DNA of 64,000 nucleotides from Lyophyllum atratum (lineage: Eukaryota; Basidiomycota; Agaricomycetes; Agaricales; Lyophyllaceae), in contig JACGCN010000020.1 of the NCBI GenBank assembly GCA_014905825.1, forward strand, positions 682,001-746,000, in the 5' to 3' direction. The position numbers were made by a program, and so were the translations under genes. Under the pieces are notes generated by a model. It worked only from the letters and a program-made list of their open reading frames with translations, was not told the origin of the DNA and ran no database searches. Below, one piece after another: positions 37,352 to 48,800 of this stretch (positions are counted from its first letter, which is position 1; each line of letters starts with the position of its first letter).

Positions 37352-37687
37352 ATGGCTTCCACCAATCTGAACGGGAATGACCCTGCTCAGCCTCCTGCCG
37401 TCGCGCCTGGACTGCCTGAAGATGTAAAAACCCTTGCAGATGATATAACACGACTTGAATCCCTCTTATCTCAGTCCGAGCTCAGTACCAGCGAGGGTGC
37501 CGATGTCGCGGAACTGCTTCAGCGTCTCGATACCGCAAATGGCGTGGCGGGCAGCCTTGAGGACAAGTTGGACGGGATTTTAGCTAAGCTGGATGGAATG
37601 TTGGATTCCATGGACCCCGAGAAGACAGACAGTGTAGAAGTATCGATGGATGTGACAGACATTCGTACCTCCAGCAGTGTCTCGTGA
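37352..37687 (+). CDS. Small coiled-coil protein, 111 aa
   Basis: An intronless 111-codon ORF starting at ATG 37352. Residues about 24-100 are acidic and have heptad-like Leu/Ile spacing (DDITRLESLLSQSEL, VAELLQRLDTANGV, LEDKLDGILAKLDGMLDSM), so a coiled coil or helical bundle is expected; the flanks are Pro- and Ser-rich. I do not recognise a named family. It is divergently transcribed from THOC1 with only 47 bp between start codons, so both must share a very compact promoter. Coding status is supported by length, composition and the complete ATG-to-stop frame. Confidence 0.65.
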   Translation: MASTNLNGNDPAQPPAVAPGLPEDVKTLADDITRLESLLSQSELSTSEGADVAELLQRLDTANGVAGSLEDKLDGILAKLDGMLDSMDPEKTDSVEVSMDVTDIRTSSSVS

Positions 37688-38535
37688 ACATGTCGGTGAT
37701 AATTTTTTCCTGAGAGTCCCATCTTACGGTTCAACAGACTTGTATAATTCTGTCCAATGCTGCTTCGTAAAGATATTGTTATCATGTAACGACCTTCCTC
37801 GGCCCTGCTCTGATAGTATTGACTGCATGTCTTCGTCCAGGACCCACCAATGCCATACGTGTACCTTCCTTATAGGTGGGTGGAAGCCATAATCTTCCTC
37901 TGCTGGATGCCACACTTTCTCTTCGGACAAGCTCGACTGATCTTCTTTTCCTAGAATGTCTACCTTTCATCAACCTGGTGAAGCGAGATGCAGGAAGAGA
38001 CCCACTCCGCCAACAGGGTTACTTTGTCATGACCACTCTTACATATACAATGGCTCGCCATCCTAGGGTATTCATGTGGCTTTAAATCTTTTCCATATGA
38101 AAACAGGATTCCAAGGGCTTGACTACCGGGGGATGAAACCTTTTCGCCGAGAATAAACGCGCATACGGCCGGCCTTCTTATTCTCGACGCCCGTCCAGTC
38201 TTCAAAGCAAGGGCTCTGTTTCTAATGCCACGACGTGCGAAGTAACTGGTTCTGGCCCATAATGACTGCCTGGTGCCGCCTGTCTTGAGCTGTTCCATGC
38301 TACAACTTCACCTCACGTCGCACCCGACAAGCCCACTTTTATCCGTAATTATCGTCTCCATTCAGATATATGACCCACCATGCGCACTACTTATACGCTC
38401 CACCTCTATAGATCTCTTTTCACCCGACGCGCGGCATGTCAGAACCCACAATCACTAGCTCAAGGTGCACACATCGCTTGCGAGACCTAATCCCTCACGC
38501 TCAAGCACTTATCTTTCACACCAGGAACTCGGACT
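37688..38535. other. Intergenic or 5' region of the next gene
   Basis: 848 bp without a recognised domain. Upstream exon(s) of the gene at 38536-39114 may lie near 38379-38530, where short ATG-initiated frames run toward it, but I could not settle a splice. Confidence 0.3.
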
Positions 38536-39114
38536 TTGGACTCCATCCTCCAGGATCCCTTCACTGGAAAGCTCAACATCTTTCCGGCAAGATTGCGGAT
38601 TCCCACAGAACTCCTGCTTATCATCCCTCCTGCCCGCCGTCACAGCGCACCTGTTCGAACGCTTACCCGGGCTCTGGCCCAATACGAATCCTTCCTTCGA
38701 AAACTCCTCTGCCAGGAATGCCTTTCGTACTATCAGGCAGTCTACGGTCCGGATATATGGGGGTGGGAGCAGTTTACGGGCGCTTGCTCTTGTCGGGTCG
38801 TAAAAGACGGCTTCCGAGTCGACAAGGGACTTGGGGAGCACACCGAAAAATATTGTGACCTTCGCAGTCAAGAGCAATCCTTCCCCAACTGCTCCACTTG
38901 GCTCGAATTATATCTTTCTTTCGAGTCCTCCCGCCTCGCCGACTGCCCAACTTCCTTCCACTCCATTTGGGACGTCGTGAGCGTCGTCTTGGGTGCATAT
39001 GGATGTCAGTCAAAGGATAACGTGACGCAATCCAGCAATCCCGGGCTCTTTCTGCCATTTCAACGGATGAAAATCACTGTCGATATCCCCACACCCGTTA
39101 CCATTGTTCCGTGA
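38536..39114 (+). CDS. Uncharacterised basidiomycete-type protein, 192 aa or longer
   Basis: An open frame of 192 codons ending at 39114. Its middle has the order RIPTELLLI, LRKLLCQECLSYYQAVYG, WGWEQFTGACSC, then WDVVSVVLGAYGC near the C-terminus. Paired Cys residues (CQEC, CSC) and this layout recall lineage-specific hypothetical proteins common in Agaricomycetes; I know of no function. The RIPTELLL segment resembles the beginning of an F-box-like helix. The N-terminus is uncertain: the ATG at 38536 falls inside the conserved-looking part, so the real start is probably in an upstream exon. Confidence 0.5.
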   Translation: MDSILQDPFTGKLNIFPARLRIPTELLLIIPPARRHSAPVRTLTRALAQYESFLRKLLCQECLSYYQAVYGPDIWGWEQFTGACSCRVVKDGFRVDKGLGEHTEKYCDLRSQEQSFPNCSTWLELYLSFESSRLADCPTSFHSIWDVVSVVLGAYGCQSKDNVTQSSNPGLFLPFQRMKITVDIPTPVTIVP

Positions 39115-39730
39115 TGCTAGACAGTCTGCACCAGCCGTCCTCCATCGCGCCGACCGCGATCCTTGCCTATCTTCCACATATGAAATGGGCCTGGAGATAT
39201 GGAGGGAGCGCTCCCATTCACGACCGCGTATCTACTCGGAATTTTCTCCAACATTCACATCCAAGATAGAATCGCATATCGCAGCCGTCTTCGCGAGCAT
39301 CTCCCGCGCCATCGTAGCCGCGGTATCACTCCCTCTCACCTTTGCCACCATAGCGTTGGCCGTTGTTTGCTATTATTCAAACTCACGGGCGCTGCGAATC
39401 TTGTAATCGATAGAATCTTTGCCCTTCTCTCCATCACTACTTCTCTGCATGGTTTTCCTTCACACGCATTCGCGAGTGGCCTTGGTCCAAATCGATTTTC
39501 CATATCCAACCTTCAACGTTGGTTCACAGCAGGCGAGTGCTTGAAAAAATCCCAATGCACCAGCCACAATTATGCCTACTCTTCGATTATTAGTACGCCG
39601 CTGCCCGTTTATCCCTGATATCGTACTCATCAAGAGAAACGGCACCAGCGACCACTGCAGCCTGACTGAATACGATCGCCCGCTTCGACACGACGATACA
39701 CCAGAGCTGTACGGTCTGTACCTATTCCTG
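39115..39730. other. Intergenic region, no gene seen
   Basis: 616 bp between convergent genes. Three overlapping plus-strand frames of 65-139 codons cross it, one with a hydrophobic helix, but they lack splice support and conserved motifs. Confidence 0.3.
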
Positions 39731-42700
39731 TTAACTCCACAGACGATATACAGCTTTGTCGTGCCTTGAATCCATTTTCTGACAACTACGAAGACTGAGC
39801 TCCTTTGTCGATAGCCACCGAAAATAATCCAAATTCGCCTGAAACCTCAGTAGATTTGGATGATCTGGGTCCAAAACTGTCCGCCCTATCGTCAAACCCG
39901 CATCCACGATCTTCACAGCTTGCGTGGTGTCGCTTCGATGAAAGTAAACCATGCCCAGGTATGACATGCACATCAATACAATCTGATGGTCGGGCCCAAG
40001 CATGGCCTTTCCTGTTGCCAATGTCTGGGCTGCCAACTCCTCTGCAAGATCGAGCTTCCCCTGGCCAACGTATATCCGCACGAGGACAAGCTTCCTGAGA
40101 AGTAATTTGGGGTGATTCGGCTCTGTCGCAGACGTGATTTCTACCACCTCGAGTGAAATTCGCTCGGCGTCATGCCACTGTCCGAGGTCTGTGTATGCCG
40201 TCGCCAGGGTGGACATCGTCGGCAACAGGACGGGATCTCTGGGACCCAGTACTCTTTTTTTGGCTGTCAGGGCCTCTAGGGCAAATTCCTTCGCCTCTCT
40301 CGACTTGCGCTGACGGATATAAGTCTCCGCAAGGTTGGACATGCTGCCCAGCGTCCTGAGATGCTCCCGGCCCATGACCTTCCTCCGTCCTTCTAAAACT
40401 GTTTTTCCTAGCTTCTCGGCCTCGTCCAACTTTTCCAGAAGGAGGTATGTGGCGACCAACCTGTCTTGGCTGTTGAACGTTCTGTGATCCTCGGGACCGT
40501 ATTGAGCCTTCCGCCATTCTACTGCCCGGGTAATCATGACCTCAGCATCTTTCCCATATCCTTCATCAATATAGACCTGCCAAAACAGATGGAACTCGCG
40601 GTCGTCGTAAGACCATGGTATATTGGCATTGGCCGCATACCGGCGATTCGCCTGGATGTGTGGAAGGATATTCCGCCGGAATGCACATTCTGCGCCTGAT
40701 TCGCCCATCGTGATTGAATGGATCAGGATCTCCCTCGCATCACAGCACTTCTTTTTTTGCTCAGTCGAACTCATCCTGTCGCGGCTCCAGCTGTGCACTA
40801 GTTTGTGGACCGCATAAGTTTGTTCAGACCCTCCTTGACGAATAAGGGAGTACGAAAGCAGCATTGCGATGCCCTGGCGAAAGTAGTGCTCATCCCATTT
40901 TCCCTCCCCATCAACGTTCAAGTATGGCATCACCGGGCCTAATTGCTTGCTTTCAACAGCCCGCCTGAATATATCCTCCTGTATATTCTCGGAGTGAAGG
41001 AAGGCAAACGTCTCCAGGATAGAAATCGCGGTTTTAGCAACGGAGCTATCCAGGCCGTTGATTTTCTGGAACAATATGTCGTAGGTACCATAAGCCGGGT
41101 GCCCATAACCAGATGCACCTTTGAAAGATTGGTCTCTCATGAGTTCGTGTCCATACTTGTAGTATCTTGCACGATAATCTTGAAAATCGACGACACGCAG
41201 GGCAATAGCGGTCCCTGCTTGATCAACTGCCAGGGGGAGAAAGGAAAGTTCTCTGACTATCTCTACTGCCTCTTGTCCAATTTCGTCAGATGTGTTGTTG
41301 AGGTGGGCAGTCTTTAAAAGCAATGCAACCGCGTCGTCGATCTTCATCTTGTCAACTTCGATGGTATGGTCCACGACATGCCCCATGTTCCCCTTCAGGC
41401 TCGTGATGAGCACGTTTCCATGTTTTCCGGGTGGTAGATACTCAGCGACTACGCTTGAATCCTGATCCGCGTTGTCAAAGACAAGGAGCCATTCGCCGTC
41501 CGCCTGCGACATCCAGTGTAATACGGATTTATGGGACTGGTGCACCCCGTATGCCTTCGCCTCTGGATCATCAAGGGCAATGGCTTTGAGATCTGCTTCG
41601 ATTGTCCCGGCATTATTCGCATTTATCCAAAATATGCGCCAGAAGCTAATGGTTGGAATGAGAATAAGACATAAACAAAATGTGTTAGGCTCACCGGTCC
41701 GCATTTTCTTCGGCGAATTTAAGGGCGATTTGGGTCTTACCGCCACCTCCGATGCCGTGGAGTAAGACTCGTACTTGCTTGTCCTCATCCTGGTGCCAAC
41801 CAAAGAAGAAATTGTGCAGCCCCTCCAACAAGTCGCCACGCCCTGTAAAGTGCCGGCTCGGGGCTGGTACATAGTTTGCTGGGCTTTTGCCTGCCACATC
41901 TACCCGGGCCATAGTAATCATTTACCTCCTCGAGCACTTTATGGACGCAGGCAGACTTACTACTCAGTGTTCTCTTGTATCGTTTCCATTCACGTTTGAC
42001 CTTCTGGGGCGCTTTCTCTATCATAGATTGCAAAGACTGATCCATATTTCCAATATCGTCCTTTTCAGCCTGAGGTGATAGCGGTCCCACCATATCATGG
42101 CGATATGCATTGTTCATGATCAAGTGAGACCCGCGGACCCCCTGAACTGAAGTTACTGGACCGGGCTACTTGGACATCATTAATATTAAGGGCTTTTCCG
42201 TCACAGAAAATGTAAGAACTGACGGTTGCATGTTTGCACCAAGGCATTCGGACTGCAGGCGGTTGATAGGAAGGTTTCCTGCCCACAAATTCCCTGGTTG
42301 TGGTTAACCTTACCGGGTGGCCTTCCGGTAACTTTGAAGCTCCCGCAAGATGCTCGAAATCTTTGCTATGTCTTGATATATTGGGCTCTTGGATGTCGAA
42401 TATCGCTGGAGCTGACATGGCGCCGTTCATATTCAAGCGCCGGACGCCTATGATCATGACCCCGAAGGTTGATAGTTGAATGGCTTCACGACCGATAATA
42501 TGAGTGGTTCCTAGGGAAAACGTACGGCAAAGCGCCTTTGGAGAAGGTTGAGTGAAAGCTTGATAATGAGGGTGAACAGGTGCCTACTTGTTGGAGAATC
42601 ATACCTTCGTGATTGTGGACAATAAATAAGATGGGTCGCTCAGTCGTCTGCGGATACGATCTGAGCATCCATCGTAGATCAGTCAAACTACACCTACATT

Positions 42701-42931
42701 CGTTTGCTCCCTCCAGACCGCGAATTTGCCTAGAAATTCATCCGCATGCAACTGGACGTTCCAGTGTATTGATGAAGCGTTGGTTGTGTTCGAAGTGTAG
42801 GCGTAGGCCATAATTCTGGCATCCGGGTGTTCGCGCGGCAGCAAATCCAAGAACCATGCAACGCTGCTAGCGTTCCACTGCGCTTCATGATCATCCTTTA
42901 TGTCTTGAATGACGACGACGCTGTAGACCAT
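39731..42931 (-). CDS. NLR-like protein: degenerate alpha/beta-hydrolase domain, NB-ARC, TPR repeats
   Basis: Exons read from the start: 42931-42698, 42647-42588, 42535 onward (3' limit unresolved), a middle exon ending at 41961, 41899-41695, and 41645-39731. The N-terminus aligns in pattern with the serine-esterase-like domain of fungal NLRs (VAWFLDLLPREHPDARIMAYAY, ERPILFIVHNHEGMILQQ), but the HSLGG nucleophile elbow reads HNHEG and the HG oxyanion motif is gone, so it is probably inactive. After a linker (VPAPSRHFTGR) comes an NB-ARC with Walker A GIGGGGKTQIALKF and Walker B WLLVFDNAD, then a helical region with LPLAVDQAGTAI. At least five 42-residue tetratricopeptide repeats of the AE.L...VL..R...LG.DH.. 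type close the protein. Such STAND proteins sense non-self and trigger incompatibility or defence. One internal intron I could not fix. Confidence 0.78.
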
Positions 42932-43039
42932 GGATCTCAAAGGTCGAAGAACCTGCCATTCAATTTGTTGACCTACTCTATGGTGGCAGCGTTGCCGACA
43001 ACTAGCTCCTTTATGCCTAGGCTGGAATTAGGGTTGATG

Positions 43040-44099
43040 CTAGATTCCTGCGATTTTATATGTCAGCTCTGAGGTTTCATTGACTAAACACGCCTGTACC
43101 AGTTCAGAGCTCCAGAAGGGCTCCAAATTTTTCAGATTGGTGATAAGCATCAGAACCAATGTGATGGCAAGCAGGTGGGGGATCCATCTGATTGTTGTAG
43201 GGCGCATCGACAGAACCTGTTGATACTGGCCAGACAGCTCACGGTATGATTCAGAGTCTAACCCTAAATTACCAACATCCAGCTCATATGTGAGGTGACG
43301 ACAGTACCCCTCATCAAACCAGGCGCGAATAAGGGGGTCAGGTCGGCTCACGACGATGAAGCGGAGAGAGACGTAATCCGCTTGAACGATCGCTAGGATA
43401 CCGGCCAGAATCTCCGTCTGAGATCCATCCTCTCCGCATTCGTCCAGACCATCGATTAGTACAAGAGAAGGCTCCTCTGGTGCTGCCGGACCCAGTTGAA
43501 ATGTGTCGATGATAAGTTTCTGGATCTGATGATGCATGGAATGGTGAAGGATCATGAGATCGCTCTCTATGGCATCGTTGACTTTGCTTCGATGACCAGG
43601 GATGTACATCGCAAGCTGGTACGCAATGGTCGGAAACAGTTGGGTGCTCGTGTTACGAGCAGGCTTCTTCCGAGAGAAGAAGAAACTTGCCGCTAGGCGA
43701 TCTGCGCGACACTCGCAGATTGTCTGAGCAATACCTGATTTCCCTGCGTCGACAGGACCATGTAGCCAGAGGACCGGCCCAGCTTCCCTGTCATATCCCC
43801 TGTCAATCCAATCCATGATTTTATTGTAAGTCTGTTCATGGGTCCCAGGACGATATCTAGGGGGCGGATGGCGCTCTTTCGAGTTGTATACAGCCCCGTG
43901 CGAGATCACGTCGAACAAAGCAGCGAGTCCTACTACATGAATTACCAAGAGAGGACTTTAGAAACCTCTGAAGCTTACCTTGCTCAAATTCTTTCCTTGG
44001 TGCCGATCCGTTGATGATAGTGTTGTAATTTCCTTGTATATTGCTGATGCTGACGTCGTCTCTGAGGGTAATATTGTGACCATGCTGAAAAATCGACAT
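43040..44099 (-). CDS. Short NACHT-domain NTPase (NLR-like), about 337 aa
   Basis: Exon 1, 44099-43979, encodes a 40-residue Asn-rich leader of the type MSIFQHGHNITL...IQGNYNTIINGS seen in front of basidiomycete NACHT proteins. A 46-nt intron follows, then 43932-43040. The linker LAALFDVISHGAVYNSKER and CHP-like RPGTHEQ introduce the NACHT domain: Walker A GPVDAGKSGIAQTI, sensor-like AASFFFSRKK, IAYQLAMYIPG, Walker B SLVLIDGLDEC and sensor FIVVSRPDPLIRAWF. The frame stops about 90 residues later, without the WD, ankyrin or TPR repeats that usually follow, so the protein is unusually short or the C-terminal exons are lost. A predicted membrane-like helix (IPHLLAITLVLMLI) sits near the end. It lies directly upstream of, and in line with, the NB-ARC/TPR gene. 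Confidence 0.75.
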
Positions 44100-44600
44100 G
44101 GGGAACAGGTAGCTGACAGACCCTGGTCTTGCTCTAGTCTCATACCAAGAACACGGTCCACACGCGTTTTAGCCGTGAGGTGCTTATGTTGTGCTTATGT
44201 GAGCGGCGAGCCTAGGTCTTGCTCGGCTCAGCCAAGGTCCAAACGTTCACGACTCACGAGGTAATATTTGGCTAGAGGATTTCATTTCCGAGTTCTATTT
44301 ATAGAACGAGGTTAAGTATTTTTCAATTGTTGATACAGTAGTAGTCAACCTTACAGGCACATCAGACATCGCATCTGAGAACCGTGTCCCGACATCATGA
44401 TCGACGGTCAGCTTCAACAAGCTACGGAACGTGTTCACGGCGAAGTACTTACATGTGGCCTAATGGGCTGTGCTTAAGCCAGAAAGGTCGCAGCCTGGTG
44501 GTCCTGGTGACTCCTGCACGAGGAAACGCTGTACATGTACGCCTACCCTTGCATACTATATATATAGTATGTAGGCTGTTCTCCCTACCTCCCAATTCAA
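44100..44600. promoter_or_regulatory. Divergent promoter region with a long perfect palindrome
   Basis: 501 bp between the NACHT gene start and the secreted-protein start. It contains a 20-bp perfect palindrome CATACTATATATATAGTATG at 44552-44571, bounded by the inverted words GCCTA (44541-44545) and TAGGC (44572-44576), plus GTACATGTAC at 44531-44540. The palindrome centre is about 40 bp upstream of the ATG at 44601, a TATA-box position. Confidence 0.55.
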
Positions 44601-45265
44601 ATGCGTCGTCTTTCTATCATCCTCTTTTACACGGCATACCTGTCTATCAATTCGGCGCAGCTCTCGTATCCTACTAACGCATTCACGACAACATGCATGC
44701 CACATCGCATAGCAATAACTCCGGGGAAGTCGGGATTCGATTTCATACCATTTCATGTTCCATGCAAACCAGACCCCCCGGTAATTCAAGAGATACCTGC
44801 CACCGTAGCACACGCAGAGCGTTCTGAAGTACTAAAGGTGTGCATTCTTTCAAGAACACCCTTTATGCGATACAATTTATAACCGTGAGCTTTCGCATAT
44901 AGATCGAGAGTCCCGAATTCATGATCTTAGGGTTGGATGTCCACCCTCTCCCGGAGTCACCAGAGCTCTCGCGGCCATTACCAGATAATCTTTCTCCGCC
45001 CCCTGGACCAATAGACATCGAACCACAACCCACACCCGTTCATCCGTTAGACGGAGAGTATCTCTCTGTCTCACCATCTATAGAACTTCCTCCGCTGGAT
45101 GAAGAGATTTTAGTACCACCGACCGAAGTGGAGAGCCCACCGCCGACATTGGAAAACCTCCCTCCCCCGGACGTTGAAGAACCTCCATGCCCATCACCAT
45201 TGCCCTGCGAGCCTGAGTCTGATTGCCAGGTTGACTTGGATCTGCCCGTGGATGATTTTGACTAG
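44601..45265 (+). CDS. Small secreted proline-rich protein, 199 aa
   Basis: Two exons, 44601-44837 and 44903-45265, joined by a 65-nt intron (GTGTGC...ATATAG) in phase 0. The first 20 residues (MRRLSIILFYTAYLSINSAQ) have the n-h-c pattern of a signal peptide. The mature part begins with a stretch containing two Cys residues and continues as a proline/glutamate/leucine-rich low-complexity region with loosely repeated PPP.(V/I)E.P units, ending in an acidic tail with two further Cys. No enzymatic motif. It looks like an extracellular structural protein or small secreted effector-like protein; that role is inferred only from secretion and composition. It sits next to the two NLR-type genes. Confidence 0.65.
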
Positions 45266-45875
45266 CCACATACCTTCAGACTGGCGGCTTGACTGTTCTA
45301 TTTAGAATGGGACATTTACTGCACGTAGCGTGGGTGAGGAATACGAAGCGCACCACTCGGTTTGGAGGGATTAGTAGCAGGTTGCTCGTCATCCATCTCA
45401 GTCGGATAGTTCGATCTTTTCTTTACTTTCACATGGTTTCTTCATTATTTGGTAATCGAGAATGCAGGCTGTCGTACAATCGTTACGTGTCATTCGTCCG
45501 TCCATATTTTTCTTATAGACCTGTGTCATCAATAGAGTCCAAGCAACATGTAAGTATGCGTACCTTCTGTGCAAAGTGAAGTATGAGGAAATTCTATGGT
45601 ATAGTTCTGAACCAGGATCACGAGTGAGCGGGGTGGCAAGACAAGATAAGAGGGTACAGGCTGGTCTAAGTAGGACGGTACGGCAACGACTAATCCTGGA
45701 TAAGAGGAAGTAGGCGGGCGTCCACAAGCCGTGAGCGACAGCTGTCGGGAGGACCTCCATCGGCTCAGAGGTAATGAGTAGACCTTATCGAAAGGTATGT
45801 AATGGATAAGAAAAGGATGCATAGTAAATATGAGGAATGCGGGGAACTTCTGGCGGGCCAGGCCAGACGAGACGA
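45266..45875. other. Intergenic region between convergent genes
   Basis: 610 bp. No gene, repeat or RNA recognised. Confidence 0.35.
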
Positions 45876-48800
45876 TTAGCCTTTGCGTGAAACATAACTT
45901 CTGACCGCCGTGGATGCTGCCCGACGCATCGGGGGGTCGTCATGTGGTGATAGCAGATAATCACCCCAATGCGCCATTGGACCCAGATCGACAGAAGGCG
46001 TCAGGCCGGCTTTGAACCCCTTCAAACCCTCGATGCAGGAACTACCAGAACAAAAACGACCGCTGCTGCCGTTGTCGATAGGATACTTCTCCACAAGCTC
46101 CGGGATGGCATCGAGAAAACCGTTGAGGTTCCCTTTGGTGACGAAGACCTCTCTCCAATAGTCTATGAAATTAGTTATGAGAGGATTTCCATCGCTTCCC
46201 ATGCATTCCTCCCATGCAATTTCATGTATGTCTATCTTGGCTTCATGTAGGAGCGCTCTGAACGCCTGAAAGGCAGCAAAGCTGACTCTCTTTGGGAGGG
46301 CCTTCTGAGACACAACGTGAACCGAAAGCTTGGACCTTGTAGACGATGTTGGGTGGACATGGGAGAGGAAAAACTGTAGGACATCGTTTTTCGTGAGAGT
46401 CTTTAGCAGTCCGGCATCGCTCTCCTCTGTGGTGATCCTCAGTCAAGAACTTGCGTTCAGTTTGTAGAAAAGAAGCAGAACGTACTTCTTAAGAAGTCCC
46501 AGTGTCCGGCATAGATATGCTCCATGAAGTTGGATGTCTCGCGCGCTAAGTTATTCTCCTTCTCTAACAACTTCTTCTCCAAGCCGTACTTATGCTCAGC
46601 AAAGTATTCCTCGGTCATAGTCTCTATGGCAGATTTCATTCCATCCAAGAACACCTCGACTCGTTGTTCCAGATATCCTGGCGGGCTCTCGCTCTGAACC
46701 GTGATCCGAAGGCCTTCCTCGCTAGCGCCAGGCAGTAGGAAAAGTGAACACTTCACGAAGTAACCGAGCTGCTCCTGGGTGCGGAGAACATGGAAGGCTG
46801 GCTTGCAGAGAATCTGTGTGAGTAAGGAAGCTGTCACTCTCAGTGGCTGGTTCGCGATAGCGCCGAAATGGACGTAGTAGGTGAGGGCTGAGTTGACTTG
46901 GCTGGGATTTGGAATGGTGCAAATCCATGTATGATTTGAAGCTGGGCTATGCTTAGTTTTTTAAGTCCAAGATTTCCTGGCAAATGTTCTTACCCTCGGG
47001 AAGTAATAGTGTTTGATCGATTGGCAGTACGTTTGCAGTGATCCCAAGACTGTGCTCTACTATATCAGCAATCTCGAGTGCCTCCTATGATTAAATTTAG
47101 CGCTACCTGTCGAAAGTGTTTTTGAGGGAGTGGACGCACATCCTGGTAGATATTTCCAGACACTAGCATTCGTAAATGAAGGTGAGATAAAAGTTGCTTC
47201 ATGTGGCCTTGAATCTGTTCGGGAGTGATAGCTGTAACTAAAGCATGAGAAGGTTGTTCCAGCGTGCGGTGCGGTAGCTACTGACAAGTCAACTCTTTCA
47301 ATTTCTCAACCGGCGTCCACTGTTGTGCATTCATGATGTAGCGAGCGAAGTAATCGGAGAGGGTGTAGGGATGATGAAGGAAGAAACTTTCCCACTCTTT
47401 TTGGTTCTGTATAGAGGTTAAATAGAGTCACGAAGGTAATGAGAATCAGACTCACCTGTTCTTTCATTACAGCCAGCCGCTGTGTATCGACAGCAAGTCC
47501 CTTGATGACTTCCAAAACACGCTTGATGAGGATGACAAGTTTATCGTTGTAGCCATTGAACGAGATGTATAAACTATTTCCTTTTAATCCAAAGCGGTAG
47601 AAGATGCCCGCTAGCGATGCGGAGTACGTGGACTTGTGGAGGGAGTCGTTGACAATGTCAGAGTACAGTCTACAAAGTTGCAGGCTTCAGTATGATCGAC
47701 CTGCAACACACGTAGAGATGTTACTTGGTCATGACAGCGGCACGGGGAGACTCATTCACGGCAACACTACGAAAGACTGTTAAAGTTCAAGAAAAGTGGC
47801 AAAGAACAAGTCAGACCTGCAAAGGTAGATGATAACATGTCCCTTAGGTACGAAAAATCGATCATCCTTCTTATACCACACATTCGACCATAAAGTATCC
47901 CGGATGAGTAGGGGGCGTTTACGAGGCTAGTTCCAAGGATTAGTGAACTGCGAATCATCCTGCAGACGACGATACCTCCATCCCACTACGCTTCTCAACA
48001 TCGAAATTTATTGGAATGAACTCGTTACTTCCAGGCAAGAAGAGTTCGGGTATGGCATTAGATGCTTGGGCCTGCATGAGTGAACGGGTTTCAGTATTTT
48101 TGACATATTGATAGATGAACAGCAAAATACCTGTTCGATGAACTCATCTGTAAAACGTTCCGCGTGATACATAGTTCCATACCAGGTTTCTTTCTCCCAA
48201 ACCGCTTCGAGGGCAAGTTTAGAATGTTCCGCCGACGTTCCCAACAGCATGACTCGACCCTCTGTGATACGGAAAGATTCAAGGTACTTTTTAACTTGAC
48301 CTTCTCCGTCCTCCGAGTCCCACTCCCACGTCACCTGCGGTGCGCTTAAAGATCGCTCCTTGGGGATCGGCCAAGACATGTGTTGCGATATCGACATAGC
48401 GTACTCGGCAGCCCTCGCCTTCTCATTGAAACGAAAACGATTTTCAGATATTTCTGCAGCTTCCTGCTGGTAGCATGGGTCAAATTTGGATGCCCGGAGT
48501 AGAGCAAGATATTGGAAGGATGCAATGATGACCTCTCGATAGTGTTCTATGTGTCTCCGATGTGAGCAGATTCGTCAAGGGCCAAGGGAGAGAAGGAACG
48601 CGTACGAAAACCGTCTTTCGTGAGATCAAGAACAATTTTGTACGTGGTGAAACCTCTTGCCGGGGTCTGCGGCCCTGAACGAAGATTCGTAATCCATCCT
48701 TTATCAGTTAGATATGAAGATAAAGATCCCGGCCCTTGATGTCCCAAGAAATGTGAAAGGAAGTGCGATGGTTTATATCTCCAATGCGGAGCCTGGTATT

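Noticed and set aside
39104..39645. Membrane-helix-containing ORF and neighbours downstream of the Cys-containing gene
   Set aside because: No splice site joins it to the upstream frame with an intron of usable length; a single hydrophobic run is not enough.
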